Assembly: GCA_015847255.1 (NCBI GenBank)
Contig: JADLZK010009281.1
Span: 1 to 64,000, forward strand
Length of the DNA: 64,000 nt
Origin: Hyparrhenia diplandra
Taxonomy: Eukaryota; Streptophyta; Magnoliopsida; Poales; Poaceae
Reading direction: 5' to 3'
Shown: piece by piece, positions 36,851 through 48,534 of the stretch
Numbering within the stretch: the first letter of the stretch is position 1
How the letters are laid out: every line of letters begins with the position of its first letter
Program-made: the position numbers and the translations under genes
Notes under the pieces: generated by a model
The model's input: the letters and a program-made list of their open reading frames with translations, nothing else
Told to the model about the DNA's origin: nothing
Database searches by the model: none

Positions 36851-37105
36851 GACACCAGTATGAATTCCTCAAAACGCCCGTATCAAACCACCATCCGACC
36901 TAACGCCGAGTAGGTGGTGATAGGGCCCAAGAAGGTGGGTCGGCAAGGCAAAAACCGGCTCGAGGAAGAAACCACCGCCGAAAAGACTTAGCAGCTTTGC
37001 AAACTAGCAGCGCTCGCAGATATGAGAAAGTAACGGATGGCAAGCAAGGGCGGCGGAGGCTGGTAGATCAACCACCGAGGTAGGGTCTTGGGGGGCACAC
37101 GGCAC

Positions 37106-37114
37106 CTTATATAG
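37106..37114 (-). promoter_or_regulatory. TATA box of the minus-strand gypsy element
   Basis: CTATATAAG on the minus strand is followed by a GC/CT-rich leader and the first ATG of the gag-like protein at about 36,847. The surrounding GC-rich 36.9-37.56 kb is probably the LTR/leader of that element. Confidence 0.4.
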
Positions 37115-37879
37115 GTGTGACGCCGGGCGGTTCGGCGAGGCCAAACGTCACATCAAATCCCCAACGGGCAGAAATTCAAATAGTGTCGAAGGCAGCTCGA
37201 GTCCAACGGTCCAATCCCACGGACCAGGGGGAGGGCAGATCAGACCGGGCCTCCCGCCTTAAGTGGATAACCGTAGGGCGCTTATGAACTGAGCCTCCGC
37301 TGCGTCGCTCAAAACAAGGGGCCTCTTCAGTCTTTTTTCGAGAGCGTGGTCCTCGCGTGACGAACCATAGACTCGAAAAAGGGAAGCTATTAGGCCCGGA
37401 TCTCAGAGCTATGCGGGTCGGCCAGGCCAAAGGCCGGGGCGGCGTCGATGGCAACAGGTGAGATCGGGCCGGCCTTCGACCGACGCGAGCGGAGGCCCAT
37501 GGGAGCCTCCGATTCTTATGAATTGAAGAGTTCACATGACAATGGTGGCAGCGTCTTTTGACATTTACTAAGGCCTAACAACTCCCCTGATCCGTGAAGT
37601 TTTCTTTTGGCAGGTCCACGCGACCTAAGGAGCGGAGAACGCCGCCCGCATTCTCTCGATCGAAGCTGGCGAAAGCATGCACCTGCGACCAAAGTGCCGG
37701 AGGACGCCTCCGCTCGACGAGGGGCTTGAGGCCATCACTCCCGGCACAGTCTCCAAGCTCGACGGATGGGGGGAGTCGGAAAGCGGCGGCCACGGATGGG
37801 GGGAGTCGGAAAGTTTAGGCGGGCCATGGGCCGGCAGAGGAAGCAAGGTAGAGGAAGGCCCAGCTGCGCCCATTGTCAC

Positions 37880-39135
37880 GGCCTCGGTCTAGCTCTACGT
37901 ACGGGGTTCCACGATTGGCCCTGGTTTTCCCTCTTAGTATAGCAAATGTAGTAGGATGTTCTGCCGCTTTTGTGGGGCATTATTGTAAAATCAGACAAAC
38001 AACAGCCTTGGAAACCCTATATAAGGGGGTGTAAATGTTGTTGAAAGGATGGATGACAATACATGGAACCCTAAATTGGCATTTATAGTCGCAGGCCTCC
38101 GCCCGGCCGGCGCCTCGGCGGAGGCTAAATCACGAGGTGCAGATTGCCTGTGGGAGCATTTCAGCGGCCATATGGCCTAGCTTCCCCTTCCCGGCACCGG
38201 GAGCATCGAGGGCGGAGGCTAAGCGCCTGGGGGTCTCCCCTGGTGGCTTAAGGCTTGCTAGCAGGGTATCCCTGCGGCTTCAACATTAAGATTGAAGTAG
38301 ATAGGCATCATATCTTTTTAATCCATCATCTTGTTGCTTTATCATTGCCTAATCTTGTTTTGATGATGGATCCGATCGTATTGGCCATTTTATTTCAATC
38401 TTGATCGTAGATAGCATATGGTCAAAACATGTTTAGACATAAGTAGGTTTGTTAATCGATGGAATTTAATCTAGAACTGTTATTATGGCTGTATCGGCTT
38501 GACCGACCCCCACTGTTAGCACTATAGGTTAGAAACCTGAAGTTAACAATGCTCTGCTTGCGGCTAATATGTGTACAATCGGCTGTTTTAGCCGATTTGT
38601 CTGTGCTTCAACGATCACAACATGTTTTATGACTTTGACAAAACCTGAGTAGCTTTGTTTATCTTGATAATTCAATCTGTTATATTTATTATGGCTGTAT
38701 CAACACCGATCAACCCCCACTGTTAGAGTTAATAGAGAGAATTTGATGGATTATGGATTTGCTTATGTTTGTCAGACGAATAATGCATGCTGCGACCATT
38801 TTATTCCTGAATTGGCTATTTAGTCGATTTCACTTGTTTCCATGCCTATCTCTTATATAGTCATCGGCTCTCAGCATTTTGTCGATTTTATTCACAAGTT
38901 TAGCCGATTTTAAACTGTTTTCGCCTGTGGAACTGCTGATCATGCTTATTTACTCTGTTTTCATATCATGAGCATGCGGATATCGACTCTTTAGTGATAG
39001 CCTTCGGAATCGGCTATTGAGCCACACATTGGAACTGTCTGGAATAACAGCCGGCTCGTTCCACATTTGATTACTGATCTGTTTTCTCTTCCTCGTCAAT
39101 TGTAGGTCAAATTGACTGGCACACCTCGGGTCTCG
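37880..39135 (+). mobile_element. Gypsy LTR and leader, family B, plus orientation
   Basis: Contains a TATATAA box at 38,019-38,025 (CCCTATATAAGGGGGTG) and then GC-rich transcribed sequence. An AT-rich stretch follows with many CGGCT/AGCCGATTT motifs, typical of some rice gypsy LTRs. Near 39,103-39,120 there is an intron-acceptor-like TTGTAGGTCAAATTGACTGG, a leader motif that precedes gag in several rice gypsy families. It belongs with the gag starting about 39,290. Start and end were not fixed by target duplications. Confidence 0.5.
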
Positions 39136-39289
39136 ACGTCGGCTGGTCTGATTGTTGAAGCTAGCAGATCTACAAGGCCTGCTCTGGGTTAGGATCCTTC
39201 CAGCTTTGCTAGCGTGTCCAGGCGCGGAACAAAATTCTGTGCCAACACGCTTCTTGGCATGCCTAGTGAGACCGCAATCGTCGATCATG

Positions 39290-40436
39290 ATGGGAGATAA
39301 CCATGACAACAACGTGATCATTGACCTCACATTTGACGAACTAACTGAAGCAGAACAGGCACTCATCACAAAGGCTCAAGAACAACCCAGGGAAAAGTGT
39401 CTGTTGTCTTTCGGCAAGACACGTGGTGGGAAGATCTTCCAGAAGAGACCGTTGCCCAGGGTACTGATGCCTGGGGAGAGGGATCCAGATGTAGAGGCCT
39501 TCAGTGCAAATACATGAGCGACGTGGTCCATTACACTGTCAACCAGACGATTGGGGACCATAATAAGACATTCATCAACACTCTCCAAGGTGTCATGAGT
39601 GATGTGATTCACAAAGGGCCACTCAAACCAGTTGGACCGGTCTATTTTCAACCTCAAGTTCAAGAAGCTCCAGCTCAAGAAAAAACGCATGCTAGCGCAA
39701 GTGGGCATGGGGGATAGGTTCTGCCACCGCCATCAGGTGCTTCGGCTACACTGTCTCAGAATCTTCCTAAGCAACCGGTGTTGCCAGAAACTGCAAATGC
39801 AGCTATGCAGAGCGCTGGGTCAGGTTCACAGCATGAGTAACAGCCGATGGTGCAGGGGTATACTTCAGATCAGATAGTCACCTTCGACATGACTAATCAG
39901 GTACCCCAATCGGTTGCTAAAATTATGCAGGGGTTGCCATTACTAGGGAATCAGCAATTCAACTACCCCTCAGGGCATCATTCAGCTGCCGATCCTCGTT
40001 CGAGCAACATGCCTCCACATTCGGGATACTCAGGTACCCAGCATAATAACGTTCAGGCGAATCGAGGCCGACAAGGCAACCAAGGCCGGCAAGGCCAGCA
40101 GGGCCAACAAGATCAGCCAGAGCAGCAGAATGGGCAAAACCAAGAAGATCAGTCAGCTGCAGGACCCAGCGTTGAAGATTTGATGAAGAGGGTGGCCCAG
40201 ATGATGAAGGATCAGTTCGGTTTAATGCCGAAAGGACATCATGCTCTCATGTACCAATGGCCATATCCAGAGAGTGGTACGAAATCGTGCCTCTCCCAGC
40301 GCGCTACAGGACTACAGATTTCACCAAATTTACTGGGCAGGATGGAACTACTACGTACTGGAGCACATCAGCCGATGCGTTGCTCAATTGGAAGCGGCTT
40401 CTGCAGGAGAAGCACATATGGTTCGCTTCTTCTCGT
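39290..40436 (+). pseudogene. Gypsy gag, N-terminal part, interrupted by a copia insertion
   Basis: Plus-strand frames encode a gypsy gag: an acidic start (MMGDNHDNNVIIDLTFDELT), VHYTVNQTIGDHNKTFINTLQ, a Q/G-rich linker (RGRQGNQGRQGQQGQQDQ), EDLMKRVAQMMKDQFG, then the capsid-like REWYEIVPLPARYR, TTDFTKFTGQDG and EHISRCVAQLEAASAGEA, ending at MVRFFSL. Several frameshifts and in-frame stops break it. The reading stops at 40,436 where the copia element is inserted and resumes after 45,632. Confidence 0.7.
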
Positions 40437-40846
40437 TGTTGGAACCAGGCGATGCCTTGAGTTCCCGAGCCCAAGCTTCGACGGCGGCGCGACACCGGCA
40501 TTGTGACCGCGGCGAGCGATAACAGATGGAAACAAGTTTGCGTGAGAAAGAATTGTGCTGCCCAACGTTGCAGCTTTGTTCGGCCCTTTTGATCTTTATT
40601 TATACTGATAGATGGGATCACGGAACATGCCTCCGCGTATCCGCGCGCCACGCCGCACACTGTGCGCTACGCCGTTTCTCCGCGACGCGCAACACGTGCA
40701 GCGGTATACGCCGTGGCGCTGACAGACCGACCCGACCAGATTGTGTCGTAGCCACTCTGGCCACGCACCTCCTGCAACTCGACTAGACTCATATGACTCG
40801 AGAACAATATCCTAACAGATTGATGCAACAATTTAGCTAGCAAACA
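40437..40846 (-). repeat. 3' LTR of the copia element
   Basis: 410 bp, starting TGTTGGAACC and ending GCAAACA on the plus strand. Followed by the polypurine tract (plus-strand CCCCCCTAAA). Confidence 0.9.
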
Positions 40847-40851
40847 CCCCC

Positions 40852-43800
40852 CTAAACCTGTTGCAGCTCGACAACGTCGATCTCCTTTCTCAGATCCAAG
40901 AACTTGACTCGCCCAAGTGCTTTGGTGAACATATCAGCCAATGGACCAGCAATTCCAATATGATGTATCTCCACCCTTCCATCCTCAATGCATTCACGCA
41001 GGAAGTGATACTTAGTATCAATGTGTTTGCTCCTGTCGTGATGCACTGGATTTTTGCTCAGTGCGATCGTGGACATGTTGTCCATCAGAAGCTTCACCGG
41101 CGCCTCTCCTGTTCCCATCAAGTCTCCCACTAGTCGGCTCAACCAAATACCCTGACAAGCTGCTGCTGCCCCTGCAACATATTCTGCTTCACAGGATGAC
41201 AATGTCACAATCTTCTGCTTCTGCGAAGCCCATGTGACCAGGTTCTTACCGAGGAAATATACAACCCCAGTAGTGCTCTTCCTGTCCTCCACATCGCCGG
41301 CGAAGTCACTATCTCTGAACCCCAACAAGAACGGTTTCAGTTCAGTGACTCTGTCATACTTGCAGCCATACTTGATTGTCCCCTTTAGGTATCTAAGTAT
41401 GTGCTTCACGGCAGCCCAATGTTCCTTGCCTGGAGCCTCCATGTATCTGCTCACAACACCAACCGCAAAGGCTATGTCTGGTGTAGTGTTGACTAGATAT
41501 CTTAGGCTCCCAATAACACTCCTATACGCCTGTAGAGTCAACAACTTCTCCATGTTTCTCCTTGCTGAGCTTGAGCCGTACCTCCATGGGTGTTGCACAT
41601 GGATTGCAACTCGACATCCACAGATTCTAGTATCTTGGCTGCATAACCACATTGACACAAAGTGATTCCATCTCTTCCTTGCTTTACTTCTATTCCCAAG
41701 TAATAGCTTAACAGTCCAAGATCGCTCATGCTGAATTTCCTTTTCATCTCTTGCTTAAATTGCTTGATGTCATTGACACTCGGCCCAGAGATGATTAAAT
41801 CATCAACATTTACCCCAACTAGCAAGAAAGGTTTTTGTTGCTCCTTCTATACACAACATGCTTGAGCTTGCTCTTCACAAATCCGAGAGCAATCAGCTCC
41901 TTGTCAAGCATAGCATTCTAGGCCCTAGGTGCCTGCTTCAAACCAAAGAGCGCTTTCTTCAATCTTAGTACCCTTCCTCCACTGCCCACATTGAAACCTG
42001 GAGGCTGTTGAACATAAACAGTTTCAGTTAAGTCTCCATTCAACAATGCTGATTTGACATCCATATGGTGTACCTCCCATCCACTTTGAGCTGCTAGCGC
42101 TAACAACACCCTCACTGTCTCAATTCTAGCAACCGAGCAAATACCTCATCAAAGTCTACTCCATGTCTCTAAGCATAGCCCTTTGCCACTAATCTTGCTT
42201 TATACTTGACAATTTTCCCTTCAGGATCTTTCTTCACTTTAAAGACCCACTTGAGCCCTATGGCTCTTTGCTTTGCTGGCAGATCACTCACTACCCAAGT
42301 CATATTATTTTCTATTGACTCCATCTCCGACTGCTTGGCCTGTCTCCAACAATCTTTTGACATTGCTTCTTCAATAGTAGCCGGCTCATCGGATGCAACC
42401 AGGCATAATCCATGTACTCCATCCCCGAACCTCATCGGTAGCATCGAGTAGATCGGGAATTGTTCTGCACCTCATCGGCACGCCTTCTGAGTCAACCGAG
42501 CCTCCCGTCGGTGGAGTTGCCATTGTATGTGCGACACTAGTGTTGATCCCACTCCTGATCCAGCGGGTGTGTGAGGAGGTGAGCTAGGAGTACCCCCCTC
42601 CAATGGAATTGTTGCGGTGGGTGAAGACGGCATGCCTCCACCGTCAAACGCCTGTCCGTCAACAAGCACTAGCTCAGTTGCCGGATGATGAACAATGTCT
42701 TCAGACAGCGAGAAATCCCAGGACTCAGCTAATATGCTGCTGCTGGATTCTCCGCCATTCTGCGCCCCAATTCCATCCTCTCTCGCTCATCAAAAATCAC
42801 ATCCTTGGATACCATCAATTTATTGTTAATCGGATCTTTTGTTCCTGGCTCGTGAGTCGGTGAACACACCCTGTATGGATCTGTCAGCAAGCTTCATCAC
42901 CCCCGGCCCATTGCGTTTGGCAAATGCAAGACAGCCAAAGGTACGCAAATGCCGGACAGCCGGTTTTCTCCTGAACCAGGCTTCAAACGGCGTTTTCCCA
43001 TTCAGACTTTTTGTCGGTGCGCGATTTAACAGATATACCGCCGCCTTGACTGCTTCTCCCCAAAATCTTGCCGGCACCTACATACTCTTCAGTAAACAGC
43101 GTGCCATCTCCACAACAGTTTGGTTTCTCCTTTCAACAACCCCGTTCTGCTGTGGGGAGTAAGCTGTGGTAGTATTGTGCTTTATGCCATGATCCTGACA
43201 GTAGATCACAAAAGCACCCGAGTTGAATTCGCCACCACGATCAGTTCTGAACGATTTTAGACGACGCCCTGACTCCAATTCAGACGCCATCTGCAATTTC
43301 TTGAAGTAACTCAGCGCCTCATCCTTTGACGCCAAAATTCCAGCCACATATAGCGACTATGATCATCCATAACCAGCAGAAAGTATGATTTTCCACCTGG
43401 TGTGTACGGTGAGATCTGAGCACATAGGTCTGCGTGAACCAGCTCAAGTCTTGCACTTGCACGATATGCTGAATTCTGTGGAAAAGGAGTGCGATGTTGC
43501 TTTACTGAGAGCACAACAATCACACACCTGCTCGGCCCTACTTATTAGAGGTAGGCCCTCCACCATCTTCTTAGCACCAAGATCACGAAGTGATCTAAAA
43601 TTTATATGTCCGTATCGTGCATGCCACAAACAATCCACTTCATTCACTTTGTTAACAAGCAATGGGCAAAGTGAGATTCACCTTCATAATGTACAGGCGA
43701 TTTCTCCTTTTTCCGCCCGGATCAAAACTCCACGTTTCTCCATTCCACTCTGCTCTCGCTCGAACACTTCCAGTATACCATGATCGATTTCGACCCGGCA

Positions 43801-45104
43801 GCCTCCTTCTTCATGCTGACCAAGACTGACAATGTTGCATCTAAGGGATGGAATAAAGTATACCTCTGTGAGCACACGGTGGTCATTGTTCTTTTTCCGC
43901 AATCGTGACTGCCCCGATCCCATGGATTTCCACGGTCGAGCCATCACCAAACCTTACAGCCCGGACCGTCTCATCTAGAGTCGCCATGGCCTCCAGGCAC
44001 CCCGTCATATGGTTTGTGGCGCTCGTGTCGAGCACCCAAGCCCCTTCATCGTAATCCACCGGGAACACTCTTTCCCGATTCAAGAAGATGCGTTGCTCCC
44101 CGGGCGTGCTGATCTTCTTGATGTCACGCACTGCGCCACCATCAAAGCAGGTTCAGAATCGGCATTGGCATGATGAACTGCTTCTTGCCGCTCCGCGTTT
44201 TGCCGTCTTGCACTCTTTTGCAAAGTGCCCGTAGATGCCGCATTTGTTGCATCTGCCTTTCCACCATGGTGTTCCCATCGACGTAAGTTGCCTTCCACCG
44301 AGTCACGCGGCGATCACCACCGCCACGCCGCACTTCTCCTTTTTGACATAGTGTCCCGCCACTCTTCCCGCCGGATGTCGAGGATGACTCCGACCCATGC
44401 GGCTCTTGGTCTTGGCTGTCCGCTCCTCCTCCTCCGTCAATAGGAGCTTTCAAGCCTTTTCAACCACTTGATCCACCGAGGGCTCGAACCTATCTTCTGC
44501 CGCCCGAAGGTGACCAACAAGCTCCTCAATGGTCAATTTTTTCATGTCTTTGAACATCTCGATCTCCACCGCTATTCGGGCTATAACGTGGTGGAGCCAC
44601 ATGAAGGAATTTCTTCACCATGCGATCACCGGTCACACTCTCCTCCCTAGCCCCCGTAGATTTGTGACGAACTTCGTTATGTGCATAGCAAAATCATCAA
44701 TGGCCTCCCCGGCTTGAACGCGATAGCCTCGAATTCAGCCGTAAGCTTTGGGGCGTTAACCTCCTTGACTCGATCCGCTCCAAGATGCATAGTCTTGATT
44801 GCCTCCCATGCCTCCTTCACAGTTTTCTTGTTAAGGAGCATCGAGTGCATCTCTTGTGGTACGCCGCGTAGCATGGCACCGAGAGCCAGCCGATCACGAC
44901 GCCGTTCCACCTTCGCAGAATCGGCCTCTCGAGACTACATCCTAGATACATCCCTCCGAATTGCATTGGATGTGAGATGACCACTCTTGATAATTCGTCT
45001 AGGTGAGCATCGGCCACACCAAATTTCAGTGGCCTGATTGAACACCCGGTCCTGGGACTTCCTTCTTGCCCGAGGTGCCCGTCATGGCGACGCTTTGAGT
45101 TCAC
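40852..45104 (-). pseudogene. Copia gag-pol polyprotein, multiply frameshifted
   Basis: Domains along the minus strand: gag UBN2-like region (about 45,104-44,677); CCHC knuckle CNKCGIYGHFAKEC (about 44,250); protease with WVLDTSATNHMTG (about 44,030); GAG-pre-integrase zinc-binding region WHARYGHINFRSL..CDCCALSK (43,640-43,500); integrase core with LVHADLC, VMDDHSR and TDRGGEF..YSPQQNGVVERRN (43,480-43,080). Then reverse transcriptase with KWVFKVKKDPEGKIVKYKAR, HHMDVKSALLNGDL and the catalytic VNVDD (usual YVDD) near 41,815. Last, RNase H (VEDRKSTTGVVYFLG...SSCEAEY...DMFTKAL, 41,560-40,852). Several frameshifts and stops plus the Y-to-N change in the RT box make it non-autonomous. Confidence 0.85.
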
Positions 45105-45211
45105 GCCTTCTCTCGCTTCTTCTTTCCGCGAAAACCTTCAACCGCAACCTCACCAACTGATCACCGCCACCACACGCCTCCTCCTCGACAACCAATGGCT
45201 CCAATACCACT

Positions 45212-45627
45212 TGTTGGAACCAGGCGATGCCCTAAGTTCCCGAGCCCAAGCTTCGACGGCGGCGCGACACCGGCGTTGTGACCGCGACGAGCGATAACAG
45301 ATGGAAACAAGTTTGCGTGAGAAAGAATTGTGCTTCCCAACCTCGCAGCTTTGTTCGCCCTTTTGATCTTTATTTATACTGATAGATGGGATCACGGAAC
45401 ATGCCTCCTCCAGTATCCCAGCGCCACGCCAAGACACCGCGGCGCTACGCTTTTCTCCGACGACGCGCACCACGTGCAGCGGTATACGCCGTGGCGCTGA
45501 CAGACCGACCCGACCAGATTGTGTCGTAGCTAAGCACGCCTCTGGCCACGCACCTCCTGCAACTCGCCTAGACTCATACGACTCGAGAACAATAGCCTAA
45601 CACATTGATGCAACAGTTTAGCTAACA
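45212..45627 (-). repeat. 5' LTR of the copia element
   Basis: 416 bp, homologous to the copy at 40,437-40,846. The primer-binding site is adjacent at about 45,198-45,211 (plus-strand CCAATACCAC). Confidence 0.9.
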
Positions 45628-45632
45628 CTCGT

Positions 45633-46350
45633 TGTCTCTGTTCGGTCCAGCTTTCACTTGGTTCTCCTTATTGCCAGCCGGCTCAATCTCAGGCTGGAGG
45701 GATTTAGAAGCTAAGTTCCATGCATATTTCTACACCGAGCTCAATCTCAGGCTGAAGGGATTTAGAAGCTAAGTTCCATGCATATTTCTACACCGAGACA
45801 GGGGAGAAGTAAATTACTGATTTGACAAGCATGAGGCAGAAGAATAATGAGATAGGCTTGCAATTCCTCCAGAGGTTCAGAGAGACCAGAAGCTTGTGTT
45901 ACTCATTAATTCTGACTGATAGCCAATTGGTTGGATTGGCTGCTCAAGAATTGTCCTTCGCCATAAGAGTGAAGCTGAGGTTGATGTTACAGAATGGACT
46001 TGGGGCAGAAAGCCAGTAGCGTGCCCCTGGTTGAAGGCCACACCGTCGGGCGAAGTGTATGCCTTCGACGCCTTTGACTTCCTGCTCGAAAGAGGGCAGC
46101 TTCGGCTAACGGTGAATCATTCTAAACCATCGCTCAAAGACCAGAAAGTGAAGAGGTACTGCAAATTCTATGACACCACCACCCATAATACTGCTAATGA
46201 GTACAGAATCTTCAAGTTGCATGTCCAGAAGGCTATTCAGCAAGGTAAAATCAAGTTTGAGACAGCCAGCAAGAAGCCAATGGGTGTAGACAAAGATCCT
46301 TTCCCTGCAGAGATGAACATGGTTGACTTCGGGTTGCCCAAGGGGTCTGA
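45633..46350 (+). pseudogene. Gypsy gag, C-terminal part after the copia insertion
   Basis: Continues the gag of 39.3-40.4 kb: SLSGPAFTW-type sequence, LEAKFHAYFY, TDLTSMRQKNNEIGLQFLQR, then RYCKFYDTTTHNTANEYRIFK and KKPMGVDKDPFPAEMNMVDF. A 58-bp tandem duplication (45,682-45,797) shifts its frame. The element is truncated after about 46,350, where a short MITE-like end (GGAATGGAGGAAGTA) follows. Confidence 0.75.
45682..45797 (+). repeat. 58-bp tandem duplication inside the gypsy gag
   Basis: Two adjacent 58-bp units starting GCTCAATCTCAGGCTG, at 45,682-45,739 and 45,740-45,797, differing by one base. The length is not a multiple of three, so it breaks the gag frame. Confidence 0.9.
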
Positions 46351-46671
46351 TGTTCCTTTTTTATTATTATTTTTAGAGGTTGAGTCGCTGGCGATTTCTT
46401 TATCTTCATTGGGACGCTCATAATTTGGAATGGAGGAAGTAGCATTAGTTCATTTGTGGTCCAAATTCCAAAATCATGTGCCATGCATATAGCATTTTAT
46501 AAATAATTCTTTTTAGAAAGCTTTGGGTGGAGTCACAACGACAAAACAAAATAAGCGGAGCTAGCCTTATTCCCATTGGTCTTATATATATATTGATCAT
46601 TCGTGCAGTGGCATATATATGCATCATGAACCCTACTATAATGTTTGGCGCAGCATTAAAATTTTGAACTT

Positions 46672-48344
46672 TTACGCACTAGCAGTAGCAGTAGCGCTAG
46701 CTGGTGCAAAGCGGATAATCGGGTGCAAGATGAGTCCTGTTTTCTTCTTTACGAGCAGTCCTGCAGCCTCCTCAGCATCCACGTCCATGGGCTCCATTCC
46801 GCTGGGCAGCTTCCAATCGAAGTGGTAGAGAAGGCTGGCCAGCGCGAGCTCGATGTTGGCGAGCCCGAGGTTCATGCCTGGGCACATACGGCGGCCGGAC
46901 CCGAACGGAAGGAACTCGTAGTTGGTCCCTTTGAAGTCCACGCTACCACTGCTCTTCTTGTCCTCGAACCGCTCCGGCCTGAACTCCTCGGCGTCGTCCC
47001 AGTACTTGGGGTCCCTGCAGACCGCCCACACGTTGACGAACACGGCCGCGCCCTTGGGGATGTCGTAGCCCATCACCTGGACCGTCTCCCGGCACCGGCG
47101 CGGGATCAGGAGCGGAACCGGGCAGTGCAGCCTCAGAGTCTCCTTGACCACGAGCTTGAGGTATCCCAGCTCCGCCGTGGCGAGGTCGTCCTCGGTGAGT
47201 GCTCTCTTATTATTCCCCTTGAAAGCCTCCCGGACCTCGGCTTGAGCTCTGCTCATCGCCGCCGGGTGCCGGACCAGCTGCGTCATGCACCAGTTGAGTG
47301 TCGTGGACGAGGTGTCGCTGCCGGCGCCAAACAAATCCTATAGGAGGGAAGAAGAAAGAAAGTTGAGCAGATGCATGCTTGCGTTGCGACTGTGACGGAT
47401 AAGCTAGCTAGCTAGACATGATATGATGGACTTACAAACATGAGCTTGACGATGGTGTCGTTGGTGAGCGGGATGGGCAAGGTGTCCTCTTTCTGGAGCC
47501 TGAGCAGGACGCCGAGCAAGCCATCGTGTGCCGCCGTCTTGTCGCCTCGGTCCATGGCCTCCCTTTTTTCGCGGATGATCTCGTCCAGGATGCGCGTGAT
47601 CCTGTTGCGGCAGGCGAGCGCCTTCTGCGGAGCCGTGCCGAGCATCTGCATGAGCCTCGACGACGGGAAGAGGTCGGCCACGGTCAGCACCGACGTCTGA
47701 CGGACCGCGGTGTCGAAGGCATCCAGGTAGTCGTCCTGGTACTTGCACCGGCTGCCGATGGACTCCCTCACGAAGGTGTCGTTGATGAGCCTGGAGATCA
47801 TCTTGGTCAGGTCCACCGCAGGCGCGGCGCCGGCGGATGCGGCGAGGCTCCCCACGAACCGCGCCACCTCCTCCTCGCGGACGCGCTGGAACGACCGCAC
47901 CCGCGCGGCGCTCAACAGCTCCACCACGCAGATCTTGCGGAGCTGGCGCCACCGCTCGTCATAGGCCCCGAACACGAGGTCCGTGCCGTTGAAGGTGAGC
48001 ACCGCAAGGGTGGCGTTCGTGTGGCGGTCGGCGAACGCAGTATCATGCGCCTTCGTCACCGCCTCCGCCGCCTCCGCCGACGACACCACCAGCGTGGGCA
48101 CCTCGCCCAGCCGGAGCATCATGAGCGGCCCGTGCTTGCGCGAGAGGTCGCGCAGCCCCCGGTGGATCACTGGGTTCCTCACCAGGTGGTGGACACTGCC
48201 GATCAACGGTAGCGTCCATGGCCCCGGTGGAAGGTTGAGCTTCGACTTCTTGTTCTTGGTGACGAGATGAGATCTGAGCTTGGAGACGACGATAAGCAGC
48301 ACGGTCACACCCACCGCGAGGACCATAACATTGCTTCCCTCCAT
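46672..48344 (-). CDS. Cytochrome P450, CYP71 family (CYP71Z-like), intact
   Basis: Two exons, 48344-47436 and 47337-46672, separated by a 98-bp GT-AG intron at the position usual for CYP71 genes. Product 524 aa, full length. An N-terminal ER membrane anchor (about residues 5-25) precedes a basic stretch and the proline hinge LNLPPGPW. The oxygen-binding I-helix motif is FGAGSDTSSTT, the K-helix ExxR is ETLR, the PERF motif is RPERF, and the haem loop FGSGRRMCPG holds the axial cysteine. All key residues are present and there are no frame errors. Such enzymes are ER-bound NADPH-dependent monooxygenases of specialised metabolism; in rice, CYP71Z members oxidise diterpenoid phytoalexin precursors. 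The substrate here is unknown, and the CYP71Z placement is from memory of N-terminal similarity. Confidence 0.93.
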
Positions 48345-48373
48345 TGCGTCTGGATAGTCGATCTACCAGAATA

Positions 48374-48384
48374 CATATATATAG
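48374..48384 (-). promoter_or_regulatory. TATA box of the P450 gene
   Basis: CTATATATATG on the minus strand, about 30-40 nt upstream of the start codon. This implies a very short leader, or that a second TATA-like site near 48,419 (TATATA) is used. Confidence 0.5.
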
Positions 48385-48534
48385 GTTCGAGATTTCCTCG
48401 ATCGACCCCGTCTTTGCGTGTATATATGTCTACTACTGGAGACGGGAGACAGGCCCAAGGTCAAAATACACTGGGCAAACAGTTTGAACTAGGCTAAAAA
48501 AGAAAACCAAACCCCCCAACACAATATCGGATAT

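Larger units (their letters stand above)
40437..45627 (-). mobile_element. Ty1/copia retrotransposon, structurally complete, minus orientation
   Basis: The element runs TGTTGGAACC...GCTAACA, flanked by exact 5-bp duplications CTCGT at 40,432-40,436 and 45,628-45,632. LTRs of 410 bp (40,437-40,846) and 416 bp (45,212-45,627) are clearly homologous but carry substitutions and indels. Next to the right LTR, the minus strand reads TGGTATTGGAGCC, close to the initiator-tRNA-Met primer site. Next to the left LTR, TTTAGGGGGGTG is the polypurine tract. Order on the minus strand is gag, protease, integrase, RT, RNase H, as in copia. It sits inside a gypsy gag, so it is younger than that element. Confidence 0.93.

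Noticed and set aside
46723..48212. Long open frames on the plus strand opposite the P450 (206 and 228 codons)
   Set aside because: Shadows of GC-rich P450 coding sequence; no domains, no splice logic, and the minus-strand gene explains the region.
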